Part shown: positions 9,909-18,531 of the stretch, piece after piece
Layout of the letters: each line of letters starts with the position of its first letter
How positions within the stretch are numbered: the stretch's first letter is position 1
NCBI RefSeq assembly: GCF_000374485.1
Contig: NZ_KB894508.1
Coordinates: forward strand, 1-64,000
Direction of reading: 5' to 3'
Source: Algicola sagamiensis DSM 14643
GTDB taxonomy: Bacteria; Pseudomonadota; Gammaproteobacteria; Enterobacterales; Alteromonadaceae
Length of the DNA stretch: 64,000 bases
Notes under the pieces: model-generated
Told to the model about the DNA's origin: nothing
Database searches by the model: none
The model's input: only the letters and a program-made list of their open reading frames with translations
Translations under genes and position numbers: made by a program

Positions 9909-10365
9909 AGGAATCCTCCTTTGCAGTCCACATGAAAAAATAGCCAGGAGGGATAACACCTGGATCACTGAGCTGAAGCTTGTCACCAGTGAAGGCTGTT
10001 TCTTTAGCTCTACCCATAAAAAAACCATTAATATAAAGATCTCTGCCCTGAAAACTCACAACATCACCCGCAACACCAGCGACTACTTTTCCAAATGAAA
10101 GTTTCTCGGGATAAAGGTTTTTCTTCGGAGGAATAAACGCGGCAATATCTCCCTTATGCACTTCAGCATCTTTAACGAGTAAAAATAGAGTGCCGTCAAT
10201 ACTATCTGTCCCATTTATCTTCAGCTGCATATAAGGTGAAATGAGCCAAAGAAATAGGATGATTCCAGCAGATGCGCAGACCAACCGAAAGATAATGATA
10301 CGTGCTTTATGCTTTCGAATTTGCTCTTGAATTGCTGTGTCGATTAGAGGCGTTTTATCGTTCAT
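9835..10365 (-). CDS. TraF/TrhF-like S26 signal peptidase of the conjugation system
   Basis: A 176-residue protein with one N-terminal membrane segment (about residues 20-42) and the S26 serine peptidase layout: the nucleophile Ser in GTDSIDG (about residue 54), the general-base Lys in GKVVAGVAGDVV (about 92), and the terminal DSRY...GRL block. Related enzymes in MPF_F systems such as R27 TrhF and the SXT elements, and RP4 TraF, process pilin or other transfer proteins in the inner membrane. F itself lacks this gene between trbI and traW. It could mature the TraA prepilin here, but this has to be inferred. Confidence 0.88.
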   Translation of the reverse strand: MNDKTPLIDTAIQEQIRKHKARIIIFRLVCASAGIILFLWLISPYMQLKINGTDSIDGTLFLLVKDAEVHKGDIAAFIPPKKNLYPEKLSFGKVVAGVAGDVVSFQGRDLYINGFFMGRAKETAFTGDKLQLSDPGVIPPGYFFMWTAKEDSYDSRYKSIGWIHESHVLGRLHRIF

Positions 10366-10696
10366 CTGCTAACTTCTCCTGAAGTCTCGCTCTAACAACC
10401 TCCGTATAATCTGCTGCGGAAGAAACAACGGCTGGATCAACCAGGAGAACCACCTGATACTCATCTGAAACCTCTTGAATAGAACTCTCAAGTGCCGAAG
10501 AAAACTTCTCAGCTTTATCAATCGCTTCATGATCCTGCATATCCTGAGTTCCCTTCTGCTCAATGTGAGAGACAACAATCTCATTCATTCGAATAACCCC
10601 TAGGGATTTTTTATATAAGGCGTTATTCAAAAGGACAAAAATAAGCGCCCCAAAAAACCCACATAGAATGGGAAGTAGGTACTTTGTTGTGTTCAT
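10355..10696 (-). CDS. trbI: TrbI-like transfer protein
   Basis: Encodes 113 residues with an N-terminal membrane anchor (about 6-24) and a C-terminal periplasmic part ending in the TrbI_Ftype pattern VVLLVDPAVVSSAADYTE. F TrbI is 128 residues, lies in the same place between traC and traW, and affects pilus retraction. The gene starts 2 bases after the traC stop and overlaps the next gene by 11 bases. Identification rests on position and the VDPAVV motif. Confidence 0.85.
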   Translation of the reverse strand: MNTTKYLLPILCGFFGALIFVLLNNALYKKSLGVIRMNEIVVSHIEQKGTQDMQDHEAIDKAEKFSSALESSIQEVSDEYQVVLLVDPAVVSSAADYTEVVRARLQEKLADER

Positions 10697-10698
10697 AA

Positions 10699-13296
10699 TT
10701 ATCTCTGGTTATCTAGTCGGATAAGTTGTGTGATAGAGTCGAGAACTGACACCCCTTCCTTAAGGTTATTCTCTATAAAATCGACATCCTCGCCTTTCGT
10801 TGAGAAAAGCTTTGATGTGATTGGATCTACATAGAATCGGTTTACGCTCAACCCACTAGGTCCAATAAGAACAAACTCAGAGTATTTTCCATGCCTAGTT
10901 TTGAGCGTTTTCAGGATATCAACCTTTCCATCAGAGTTATCAATTTGACCTGCTTTTTCGGCTCGTAATAACTCTTCTGGTTTTTGGCGCAGGTATATCA
11001 CCGTATCTGAATTCATAAAGGCAGCTTGAGCTGTTTCAGATTTAAAATAATCTCCAATTTTTTGGGTAATCGTCATGAAACAACCATTGTATTTCCTTGC
11101 GACACGGTACCCTTCTTCGATGAATTCACCAGCGTTTCCAGATAAGAGCCGCCAAGCTTCATCAATAATGCACATTTTCTTGATTAAGCGGCTGCCTGAG
11201 TACATCACCTGTGTGATCCGCATCATCATGATTAATAAAACAACGGACTGAAGATCTGGAGTACCATTTAGAGCATCCAGATTCAAAACAACGAAACGAT
11301 TATTCAGATCTATATTTGATTTTCCGGAGAAATGAATTCCATAAATGCCCTTCGATGAATATGTATAAAGGGATCTAATTAAAAAGCTTGATTGTTCTGA
11401 GAGAGCACCATGTACACTTCGATCTTGTTCCAGTGCTTCAATGACATCATCAACTTCTGCATTATTTTTCTTTTTCTTCCATGCTGCTACGATGGCCATT
11501 TCAAGGCTGGACTTATAATCTTGCGATAATGGTTCTGTTGGGCTGACCATTTGTTCAAAGATTGATTTGAGAAGAACGATTTGATCTTTCATGAACTCTG
11601 CATCTGCATCCTCAATATTACTAAAAGGATTGAAGTTAGGGATGCCTTCCCCAAAGTCGATATAGGAGCCAGATAAGATCCGATTTAGATTCCTATAACT
11701 ATGCCCGGAATCAATAACAAAAGTGATACCTCCAGTACATAGAACTCTTTGAATGATCTCCTGTGTAAGGAATGATTTACCGCCTCCAGAAGCTGCACAA
11801 CAAGCAATATTGTAATTGCCTTGTTCATTGTCAAAATTATCAAAGAACCCAACTTGGCCCATTCGCCCAAATAACAGAAGCAATGGAGTTGAAGTCCCTT
11901 TGAACTCACCGACCCAAGGGGCTAAATTCGTGCAGGTCCAAGACAGGCGTTTCGTGTAATGATTGACCTTTTTAAGCATTTGGTGGGTATCCTGGCAGAC
12001 TCCCATTGGCATAGCCCCCAAGAAGGAGTGAATCGGAGTATAACGACTCCGTGATAAGAGCCATCCAAAGCTTTTAAACACACCTGTTAGCGCTTCCTCT
12101 GACTCTTGCTCTTTCCCTTGAGGGCAAAATGCCAAGATTTGGAAAAAAGAATTCATCATCTTGCTTCCATCATCAATTTGCTTGTGAGCGAACTCCCAAT
12201 CTCTTTTTCGTTCACGCCATTGAGGAACATATTTTGAGATTGGTGAGCTTTCCATTTGTGTTGCTCTTAGCATCTTTTTCTTTGTTTCAGACTGTTCAGC
12301 AACCTGATCTGGAACACTAACCGTTAATGTCATGACATAAGGACATCGATGTCGTGACATCGCATTCGTGAAAGAGCCGATTAATTCTGAGTTACGAAAT
12401 CCTGGCCAAATATTGGGCAACTGCTTCACATGAAAAGGAAGTACTGAAAAGTTTGCATCATCATGAATAATAGAGGAGACCCCTGCCCCCCAAAGTGCAG
12501 CAGTATCGGAGTCAATGACTTGTGTATTGATCAGTTTGTTTGGGTCATAGCGAAGTCTATTTTTTTCTTTCCTTGATGGATTTAGCATGCCATCCAATAG
12601 CCCAATTAAGAGATCGGCCCCCATTTCCTTAGACCATATATTTACACTTTGTAATGCGCCCTGTATTGATTGGCGAGTTCTTTTTAAAAACTCAATATCT
12701 TCATCAGGCATATCCACTGCCTTTAGACCTTGAGGTACAGGAAGTGTGTAGGAAATCAATAGATGTTTATTATTGAGAATGGAAGCTTCATCATCAAAAA
12801 GAGAGTCCCATTTACCTAATTTCAAATATTCAACTCGATTACTTGAAAGTGCTTCAGTCATTTCCAATAAAGGATCACCTTCACTCAGATTGCTTGCCTC
12901 TTTCCAAGTATTTAAGATGGGCTCAATGTTTGGATCTGAGAATAAACTCACCTGAATTGTTGTGTTTGGTTTATGTGTTAGACCAAAAATTCCATTTAGA
13001 ACTGTTAGCTCTGACTCCATCACGGATGTTTTAGGAGAACAATACAAAACAAACCCAACTGTATCGATGTTGTAAAACATCCCTGTATTTGGATCATACG
13101 ATTCGTAGGGGAGTATCGATGCAAAAGAAACTCTTTCACTAAAGTCTTTTATCATTCTTTCAGTTGGGATGCCCCCCATTTCACTTGCTCTTACAGTCGG
13201 CGGAGTATCATCAATGAATGCTTGCTTTAAGGAACCAAAGAACTTCCTTTCAAGCCTTTTCACTTCACTTAAGAAATCTATTTTTCCAGTACCCAT
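10699..13296 (-). CDS. traC: TraC, VirB4-family ATPase of the transfer machine
   Basis: At 865 residues this is very close to F TraC (875). It has a Walker A loop (ASGGGKSFLTQE, about residue 500) and a Walker B motif (KKMCIIDEAWRLL, about residue 710), followed by the QK-rich sensor segment typical of the VirB4/TraC/TrbE family. TraC is a cytoplasmic ATPase docked on the inner membrane that powers pilus assembly. It overlaps the traV end by 19 bases and is followed by trbI. No truncation is seen. Confidence 0.96.
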   Translation of the reverse strand: MGTGKIDFLSEVKRLERKFFGSLKQAFIDDTPPTVRASEMGGIPTERMIKDFSERVSFASILPYESYDPNTGMFYNIDTVGFVLYCSPKTSVMESELTVLNGIFGLTHKPNTTIQVSLFSDPNIEPILNTWKEASNLSEGDPLLEMTEALSSNRVEYLKLGKWDSLFDDEASILNNKHLLISYTLPVPQGLKAVDMPDEDIEFLKRTRQSIQGALQSVNIWSKEMGADLLIGLLDGMLNPSRKEKNRLRYDPNKLINTQVIDSDTAALWGAGVSSIIHDDANFSVLPFHVKQLPNIWPGFRNSELIGSFTNAMSRHRCPYVMTLTVSVPDQVAEQSETKKKMLRATQMESSPISKYVPQWRERKRDWEFAHKQIDDGSKMMNSFFQILAFCPQGKEQESEEALTGVFKSFGWLLSRSRYTPIHSFLGAMPMGVCQDTHQMLKKVNHYTKRLSWTCTNLAPWVGEFKGTSTPLLLLFGRMGQVGFFDNFDNEQGNYNIACCAASGGGKSFLTQEIIQRVLCTGGITFVIDSGHSYRNLNRILSGSYIDFGEGIPNFNPFSNIEDADAEFMKDQIVLLKSIFEQMVSPTEPLSQDYKSSLEMAIVAAWKKKKNNAEVDDVIEALEQDRSVHGALSEQSSFLIRSLYTYSSKGIYGIHFSGKSNIDLNNRFVVLNLDALNGTPDLQSVVLLIMMMRITQVMYSGSRLIKKMCIIDEAWRLLSGNAGEFIEEGYRVARKYNGCFMTITQKIGDYFKSETAQAAFMNSDTVIYLRQKPEELLRAEKAGQIDNSDGKVDILKTLKTRHGKYSEFVLIGPSGLSVNRFYVDPITSKLFSTKGEDVDFIENNLKEGVSVLDSITQLIRLDNQR

Positions 13297-13664
13297 TGTG
13301 ACTCCTTCATTTTTAAGTAGACATAACCACCTGCATCTAAATCATGGGATTCATTTTTAAAAGAGCGATAGAGAACCCTCATCACAACGGGTTTCGTTAA
13401 AATGGGATCACCAACATTGACATAATTGATAGTTCGATGGGCTTCACCAACCTCTATCAAACTGATATTGTTTTGTTTCTTATTTTTCTTGTTATACAAG
13501 CTTTTCCTGTAATCACTGGAGTTTGATGATGTTTGCTCATAAACCTCAGACACTGAGCGACATTCGGCCTCAGGAATAGCACCGCAGGAGTATTCGTCTG
13601 TAAACATACTGCATCCATTCATCAAGGCTGCTGACATAGGTAAAATTAAGAGTTTCTGTCTCAC
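13278..13664 (-). CDS. traV: TraV, outer-membrane core lipoprotein
   Basis: A 128-residue lipoprotein precursor: signal sequence with lipobox LMNGC (Cys 18), then the conserved cysteine pair YSCGAIPEAECRSVSEVY typical of TraV. TraV is the VirB7-like anchor that, with TraK and TraB, forms the outer-membrane core complex. It is shorter than F TraV (171). The start overlaps traB by 4 bases and the end overlaps traC. Position between traB and traC supports the call. Confidence 0.88.
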   Translation of the reverse strand: MRQKLLILPMSAALMNGCSMFTDEYSCGAIPEAECRSVSEVYEQTSSNSSDYRKSLYNKKNKKQNNISLIEVGEAHRTINYVNVGDPILTKPVVMRVLYRSFKNESHDLDAGGYVYLKMKESQWVLEK

Positions 13665-14932
13665 TTTTGCGGTCCTCCCATGTTCCCTTTTATGTTTCGC
13701 TTAAATTCGATGGGTTCTGCTAGAACAACCTCCCCCATCCGGTTTGCTGCAACCTCAATAATTGGGTACATTTCGTTTGCCCTTTCCATGTAGTACTCGG
13801 CAAGTTTTTCCATTGAATTTGAACCACCTTGAGCAATGCCTGTTTCAAATGCTTTCGATGGATTTACTGACGTAACATTTCCTAAAGCAGTTTGTTCAAC
13901 TTTCTGATTTTGAGAAACTATATTTGCGCTCATACCTGAAAGGGTTCCCGCAACAAATGAGCGAGCAATCAAAGCGCCACTTTTTTCAACAACTCTTCCT
14001 CGGAAGCCTTCTTTTCCATCCTCTCCATTGACCCACCCTTTAACTTTTACATCGATAATGTCGCCATTTACCAAGATGCATGACATCCGCTCTAAACGGA
14101 TCTTTCCTCTTTCACTCGGAAGATCGCCTCGCATATCTCCAGTCACATGACAGTCCTTGATTTCAGAGGTAAAAAAGTTAGGAAGTGTCCCATGATCGAC
14201 AAGTCTCATAAGAATAGGAACGGGATTATTCTTGGCTTCTCCCCCTGTAGGAGCATCAGCCCCGGAAAGTAAAACAATCTTCCCGAAAGCACCTGAAGGT
14301 AGAGAATTTGAAATATTTAACCCTTTCGATTTGCCTTGTGATTTAGCATCGTCAAAATCAAAGACTTGTATTGATGTTGCATTCGTACCACCGCCACGAC
14401 TAGAAGACGAAGGCGCAGGAGGCAGCATATTCCTAGCGAGTCGATCTCCTGGGCTCTCGTGTGTTAGTTGAGGATTGCTAGCCTCAACAACTGGAATGTT
14501 CCCTTTATTCATATTCGGCGGTGGGGGTAGCTCTCCTTTCACCGGAGAAGTATTGATTATCGGTGCTGCATTTATTGCCTTATTATTCGTCAGTTCATTA
14601 CGCTTTAATGTTGCATGAAGTTGTTTCATCTGCTCTTGTAGTAGGCTGATATCTTCTTTTAACGCCTTATTTTCAGTTAGGTACTTTGTCATTTCTTCTT
14701 CTGATTTCGCTATCCAGCGTTCTTCATGAGAGATATCTGAGCTTGAGCCTTTTCTGGTGTAGTCTTTCCTGACTTCTTGCTCTTTCATCCTTTTTTGCTC
14801 AAGAACAGAAGGTTTTCCTCGATTTGGATCGGAAATCCACAATCCAAGCGTTATAAACCCCACAGTGCCGATTAACCCCAAAACAGCAATTAGCTTCTGC
14901 TTTCTTGAGATTGTTTTTGCTGAATCAGTCAT
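13661..14932 (-). CDS. traB: TraB, VirB10-like core-complex protein
   Basis: From the ATG at 14932 (GAGG 5 bases upstream) the protein has 423 residues. A cytoplasmic tail is followed by one membrane helix (about 15-33), a coiled coil (about 70-112), a proline-rich linker (ELPPPPNMNKG region, about 140-190) and the C-terminal beta-barrel domain of the VirB10/TraB family. TraB spans the envelope and links the inner-membrane ATPases to the TraV-TraK outer ring. The overlap with traK is 8 bases. Confidence 0.93.
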   Translation of the reverse strand: MTDSAKTISRKQKLIAVLGLIGTVGFITLGLWISDPNRGKPSVLEQKRMKEQEVRKDYTRKGSSSDISHEERWIAKSEEEMTKYLTENKALKEDISLLQEQMKQLHATLKRNELTNNKAINAAPIINTSPVKGELPPPPNMNKGNIPVVEASNPQLTHESPGDRLARNMLPPAPSSSSRGGGTNATSIQVFDFDDAKSQGKSKGLNISNSLPSGAFGKIVLLSGADAPTGGEAKNNPVPILMRLVDHGTLPNFFTSEIKDCHVTGDMRGDLPSERGKIRLERMSCILVNGDIIDVKVKGWVNGEDGKEGFRGRVVEKSGALIARSFVAGTLSGMSANIVSQNQKVEQTALGNVTSVNPSKAFETGIAQGGSNSMEKLAEYYMERANEMYPIIEVAANRMGEVVLAEPIEFKRNIKGNMGGPQK

Positions 14933-15647
14933 GACTACCTCGTCGAACAATGTATAGTTTTGTGGACTTACCTTGCATGAGGTTTAATTGCGCTAAGCCT
15001 GCGGCGATGACATCTTGCCCAAACTCAAAGAACTCAGACTCATGAAAATGGAGCGGTTTATTGGTCATGTTTTTTACGATGTATACTTCTCCAATAAAAT
15101 GGTGACTTTTGAAGCTCTGAACTAACTTGATGTCTGTTTCTTTCCAAATCAGAACGTCTTCATTTTCATCATGAATGTCATATCCTCTTAGCGCAGTACC
15201 CATGAACATTGATTTAAAAAGTTGATTCACTTGAGACTTAAGGCTTTGTTGCTTAAATCTATTACTTTCAAATTTGCTCGATATTGTGTTTTTTGGTTCT
15301 AAGAAAATCGTTTGTGAAGGAACCATTTTTTGAGTGGCCACAATCGTAAAGGTATTTCCAAGGTCATCTCTTGCGAAAAATGAAAATGTCCCAGGCGCAG
15401 TTGGACTTGCTTTGAAATAGGCTTCTCCTTGAGATTTATCAGCTTTTAAATCCAAGTAACCCTTTGGTGACCAAACCTTTTTCAATCTTCCTTTTCCTGC
15501 AACAGCAAGTCGTGATACATCTTGTCTTGAGATGATAATATTTACTTCATCCCCATCCTTAACTTTAAAATTCTGTGCTGCAAATGCATTTAAAGAACAA
15601 GCAATGGCACAAAGAACAGACAATGCTTTAGTTAAGTTCTTCTTCAT
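14925..15647 (-). CDS. traK: TraK, secretin-like core-complex protein
   Basis: A 240-residue exported protein (F TraK is 242) with a signal peptide ending near NAFAAQ. TraK is the VirB9-like component of the outer-membrane ring with TraV and TraB. The predicted mature protein is beta-rich, beginning with NFKVKDGDEVNIIISRQD, typical of this family. The start ATGA overlaps the traE stop. Confidence 0.92.
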   Translation of the reverse strand: MKKNLTKALSVLCAIACSLNAFAAQNFKVKDGDEVNIIISRQDVSRLAVAGKGRLKKVWSPKGYLDLKADKSQGEAYFKASPTAPGTFSFFARDDLGNTFTIVATQKMVPSQTIFLEPKNTISSKFESNRFKQQSLKSQVNQLFKSMFMGTALRGYDIHDENEDVLIWKETDIKLVQSFKSHHFIGEVYIVKNMTNKPLHFHESEFFEFGQDVIAAGLAQLNLMQGKSTKLYIVRRGSHD

Positions 15648-16249
15648 TTTTCAGCTCCTTCTTTGTCTTCAACTTTTATGTAAGTTTTTCCTCCATCAAA
15701 TGTTTCAACTTCAACATTCTCCTTTAGCCAAATCCGTCCGCCTGAGTATTCAAAGTCCATTTGAAATGTCCTCAATTTCTCACTGATGTTTTTTTTCCCT
15801 AGATACGTTTTGATATCCGCAGTAATAAATGCTTGATAGTTACTGACATAAATACTCATTGGATAGAATGCACTGGACTCATCACGTTTTTTGATGAATT
15901 TAGCTTTATTGGCTAATTCAGATTTTTTCAGTCCGTAAATTGATGGATGAAAGTGTTTAGCCAAATTTTCAAATTGAAATGACACAGTATCTGGAATGTA
16001 ATGAAACCTTGCGGATAAAAGCTCAGTGGCGAGTTTTTCAATATACAAAGGATCTGGATTTTCTTTGTCTACAGCATACTTTTGAGTCAGAGACAAAGGG
16101 TGAATGATCACCTTTTCTTCAAATTCATAATTGATAAACCAAAGAACTGCTAGTAGGTGAGATATAGCAAGGATCAGTGTTAAAATTTTATAGAATCTCG
16201 CTGATAATGATTGCTCAACAATATGAGATTTATAGGTATTCTTTAACAT
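15644..16249 (-). CDS. traE: TraE, inner-membrane pilus assembly protein
   Basis: From the ATG at 16249, two bases after the traL stop, the protein has 201 residues (F TraE is 188). It has one N-terminal membrane helix (about 22-42) followed by a periplasmic domain, as in the VirB8-like TraE family. The upstream extension to 16324 would run through traL and is rejected. The L-E-K-B-V order is that of F. Confidence 0.92.
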   Translation of the reverse strand: MLKNTYKSHIVEQSLSARFYKILTLILAISHLLAVLWFINYEFEEKVIIHPLSLTQKYAVDKENPDPLYIEKLATELLSARFHYIPDTVSFQFENLAKHFHPSIYGLKKSELANKAKFIKKRDESSAFYPMSIYVSNYQAFITADIKTYLGKKNISEKLRTFQMDFEYSGGRIWLKENVEVETFDGGKTYIKVEDKEGAEK

Positions 16250-16251
16250 GC

Positions 16252-16563
16252 CTAATTCCCCAAAAACTCTCGAATATGAGAAGGGTTTCTCTTTGAGCCC
16301 CAAGACTGACTTGGCAAGAACCAAAAAAACAATTTAAGGATCAAACCTTTTCCACCTTCATCCTTTAAACGAACATACAAACGAGCTAATAGCCAACCAG
16401 CCATCACTCCCAACAAAAGGCCGACAGCACCAAGAGACATTCCAATGAAAATTGGAATGAGAAATATCAATGCGGTATCTGCCTCCCAGACGAAAAAAAG
16501 CATGCCCGCATCAAGTGTTCTCGGCACCCAATATCTTTCTAGATCGTTTGATGGATTACCCAT
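16252..16563 (-). CDS. traL: TraL, VirB3-like pilus assembly protein
   Basis: A 103-residue protein starting at the ATG at 16563 with GGAGG 9 bases upstream. It has two closely spaced membrane helices (about 27-65) and the family hallmark near its start (ERYWVPRTLD, compare YRFPKTLD in F). TraL helps pilin assembly in the inner membrane. It sits between traA and traE as in F. The long upstream extension of this frame overlaps traA and is not coding. Confidence 0.9.
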   Translation of the reverse strand: MGNPSNDLERYWVPRTLDAGMLFFVWEADTALIFLIPIFIGMSLGAVGLLLGVMAGWLLARLYVRLKDEGGKGLILKLFFWFLPSQSWGSKRNPSHIREFLGN

Positions 16564-16619
16564 ATTAAGTACCTCCATATAAAATGAAGCGGATCCACAA
16601 AGTGATATCCGCTTTAAAA

Positions 16620-16958
16620 TTAGATAACAGCTGACGTGAACAAGGTATTTACGATCTGCGGAGCAAGGGTTCCAAAAACAGCTAAAAGAATCCCCATCCC
16701 AGCCATGATTGGCTTTCCTCCAAGAGCACCATATCCAAGACCGATTAACCCTCCTGTTATACAAATACCTCTTCCAAGAAATCCATTTGCAGCGTCAATC
16801 ACAAAGTTGTAAAACGATTGGAATGCAGCTCCAGTTGCCCCAGCTCCCCCCGCATATGCAGGTGCAACCATCATGAAGGCAATTGCAAATAGCATGAAAA
16901 TGACGAGGTTATTATTCTCATTCTTCTCAATTGTTTTCATTTGAACACTAGTGTTCAT
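16620..16958 (-). CDS. traA: TraA, prepilin
   Basis: A 112-residue prepilin with a long leader. The signal hydrophobic region is about residues 22-34 and cleavage is predicted after APAYA, leaving a mature pilin of about 76 residues that starts GGAGATGAAF. Two hydrophobic helices around a short basic loop (about residue 82, LGGKP) follow, as in F pilin. A strong ribosome site (AAGGAGATAAG) precedes the ATG. High expression is expected; a small gap before traL may hold RNA processing signals. Confidence 0.9.
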   Translation of the reverse strand: MNTSVQMKTIEKNENNNLVIFMLFAIAFMMVAPAYAGGAGATGAAFQSFYNFVIDAANGFLGRGICITGGLIGLGYGALGGKPIMAGMGILLAVFGTLAPQIVNTLFTSAVI

Positions 16959-17073
16959 CTACTTATCTCCTTAAGATAACGATCATGTTTTGACTCATTT
17001 ATTAATCTTTTTATATTCACAAAAAGATTAATTCTGTGTTGTTCACTCTCGACTGAGTAAACGAAATTTAGAT

Positions 17074-17373
17074 TTACCTTTTTAGCTTTGATGCGGGATG
17101 TGAACTCGCTGTAAGTGCCATTAAACCAACTGAAATGAAATGAAATTGCCCATACCAAAAACCAGCAGAAATGAAGATTACTGCAATTGTAAAAGAGATG
17201 AGATCGCCTATTACTAGGCCGCTCCGAAAGCTTTCAATGATTTTTGGAGAGGGAACGAAGCAAGCAGCCATCATTGCAACTCCGACAGCTGCAACGGTGA
17301 AACTCTCATTCAAACAACTAACTAAATACGTAACCAACGCAATAGCTAAGCAGACTATGTCAATCATTTTCAT
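17074..17373 (-). CDS. small membrane protein upstream of the pilin gene
   Basis: Encodes 99 residues with three predicted membrane segments (about 4-20, 25-42 and 50-90). It overlaps the stop of the OmpA-like lipoprotein gene by 4 bases, so it belongs to the transfer operon. I do not recognise the family. The position next to traA could suggest a role in pilin handling (compare TraQ/TraX in F), but there is no sequence evidence for that. Confidence 0.6.
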   Translation of the reverse strand: MKMIDIVCLAIALVTYLVSCLNESFTVAAVGVAMMAACFVPSPKIIESFRSGLVIGDLISFTIAVIFISAGFWYGQFHFISVGLMALTASSHPASKLKR

Positions 17374-17990
17374 TTGATTAGTACCTCTACTCTACGGTTT
17401 ATGCCTCGCTTATCCTCGGATGAATTCGGCACTAAGTAACAGCAAACACCATTGCCTGAGATAGTGATTTGTTGAGAGGAAACTCCAAGTTCTAATAGAA
17501 GTGACTTAACGCTTTTCGCACGATTTAGAGCCAGTTTATCGTTGTAATTTTCTGTACCAATGTCATCGGTATATCCAACTAAAGTTATTTCTTTCTGAGC
17601 TAATTTTTGGAAAAGAGCCTTGAGTCGTTCTTGTTCACGGAGCTTGAGAGTTGCACTATCAAAATCAAAATGTACTTTGGTAAATAATGAGAATGATTTT
17701 TTAGTGTTTAACGCTTTTGGTTTTTGATGTTTGGTTACAACCGAAGGAGACGCATTGTAATCTTCCTTTTCTGGCTTATGTAATTCACGTTGAGTAATTG
17801 GTGTTTTTGGGGTGAGATTTGGGCATCGCCAAGCTCCACGACGTAAGTCGCAAAAAACATACTCATCTGTTTTATTTATATCTTGGTATTGCTTCTGGGT
17901 GATCCCTAAGACTGAAGGTTGTTTCCTTGATGGCAAGTTATTCATTTCGCATGCGCTCAATGACATTAAAATACCGCAAACGAACATCAT
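17370..17990 (-). CDS. OmpA-family peptidoglycan-binding lipoprotein
   Basis: The ATG at 17990 gives about 206 residues with a lipoprotein signal (MFVCGILMSLSAC). The C-terminal 110 residues are an OmpA/MotB domain with the hallmarks VHFDFDSATL, GYTDDIGTENYN, LALNRAKSVKSLL and a terminal NRRVEVLIK. It would tether the outer membrane to peptidoglycan, perhaps anchoring the transfer apparatus. It overlaps the preceding transglycosylase gene by about 50 bases, and the start has only a weak ribosome site, so the exact start is uncertain; the longer frame to 18077 is possible but would mask the lipobox. Confidence 0.8.
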   Translation of the reverse strand: MMFVCGILMSLSACEMNNLPSRKQPSVLGITQKQYQDINKTDEYVFCDLRRGAWRCPNLTPKTPITQRELHKPEKEDYNASPSVVTKHQKPKALNTKKSFSLFTKVHFDFDSATLKLREQERLKALFQKLAQKEITLVGYTDDIGTENYNDKLALNRAKSVKSLLLELGVSSQQITISGNGVCCYLVPNSSEDKRGINRRVEVLIK

Positions 17991-18417
17991 CCGAGTACTT
18001 TTGCCTAGCGGCTTTCGCCCAGTTCGCTTTTGAAGTTCCAACATTGTACGCACCAACAGCCTCCCAAGTATTTCCAAAAATTTCTATTGATTGAGCAAGC
18101 ACCCATGCACCGACGTGAATAGAGGTACATGGGTCAAATAAATCTTCTCGCTCAATTCCAATTTGTTTTAATTTGGGATACCAAAAGGAGTTGATTTGCA
18201 TCAGTCCAACATCCTCATCTGAAGTTCTTCGATTTACCGCATTTGGATTAAAAGAGCTTTCTTTATCAGCGATTGCATATAGCAAATAGGGATGTATTTC
18301 ATACAACTTCCCTGCCTGAAACCAACAACTGCCCACTCCGATATCATGCAAATTTTCAACTGATGCAGTAGACGAAAAAGGGATCAGAAAAACCAAAACT
18401 TTTACAAAGGTATCCAC
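17938..18417 (-). CDS. lytic transglycosylase of the transfer system
   Basis: A 159-residue exported protein (signal segment about 3-18) with the SLT fold: catalytic Glu in IADKESSFNPNAV (about residue 53), then DEDVGLMQIN and a late AYNVG motif. Such enzymes open the peptidoglycan locally for assembly of the secretion channel (orf169 in F, VirB1 in others). It is the first gene of the leftward tra operon, directly downstream of an AT-rich promoter region at 18418-18465. All active-site motifs appear intact. Confidence 0.88.
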   Translation of the reverse strand: MDTFVKVLVFLIPFSSTASVENLHDIGVGSCWFQAGKLYEIHPYLLYAIADKESSFNPNAVNRRTSDEDVGLMQINSFWYPKLKQIGIEREDLFDPCTSIHVGAWVLAQSIEIFGNTWEAVGAYNVGTSKANWAKAARQKYSDDVRLRYFNVIERMRNE

Positions 18418-18465
18418 AAAATCAAAAATAATAATTATGATGTTGGAAATATTATATTATGAAAG

Positions 18466-18506
18466 GAATAAAAACAATCAATATATTATATTCTGATTGT
18501 TTTTAT
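18466..18506 (-). terminator. terminator after the relaxase gene
   Basis: A perfect 12-bp inverted repeat (TAAAAACAATCA and TGATTGTTTTTA) with a 13-nt AT-only-type loop. On the minus strand it ends in a T-rich tail, fitting a terminator after the relaxase gene and before the tra operon. The surrounding AT-rich DNA probably carries the tra operon promoter. Confidence 0.55.
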
Positions 18507-18531
18507 TTTTTATTATGATTGGCAGGGGTTA

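Noticed and set aside
16955-17158. 67-codon minus-strand frame before traA
   Set aside because: Overlaps the 99-aa membrane-protein gene in another frame and has no ribosome site.
17944-17956. Partial copy of the 16-bp palindrome inside the transglycosylase gene
   Set aside because: Only one half and the centre match (TTTCGCATGCG); not counted as a site.
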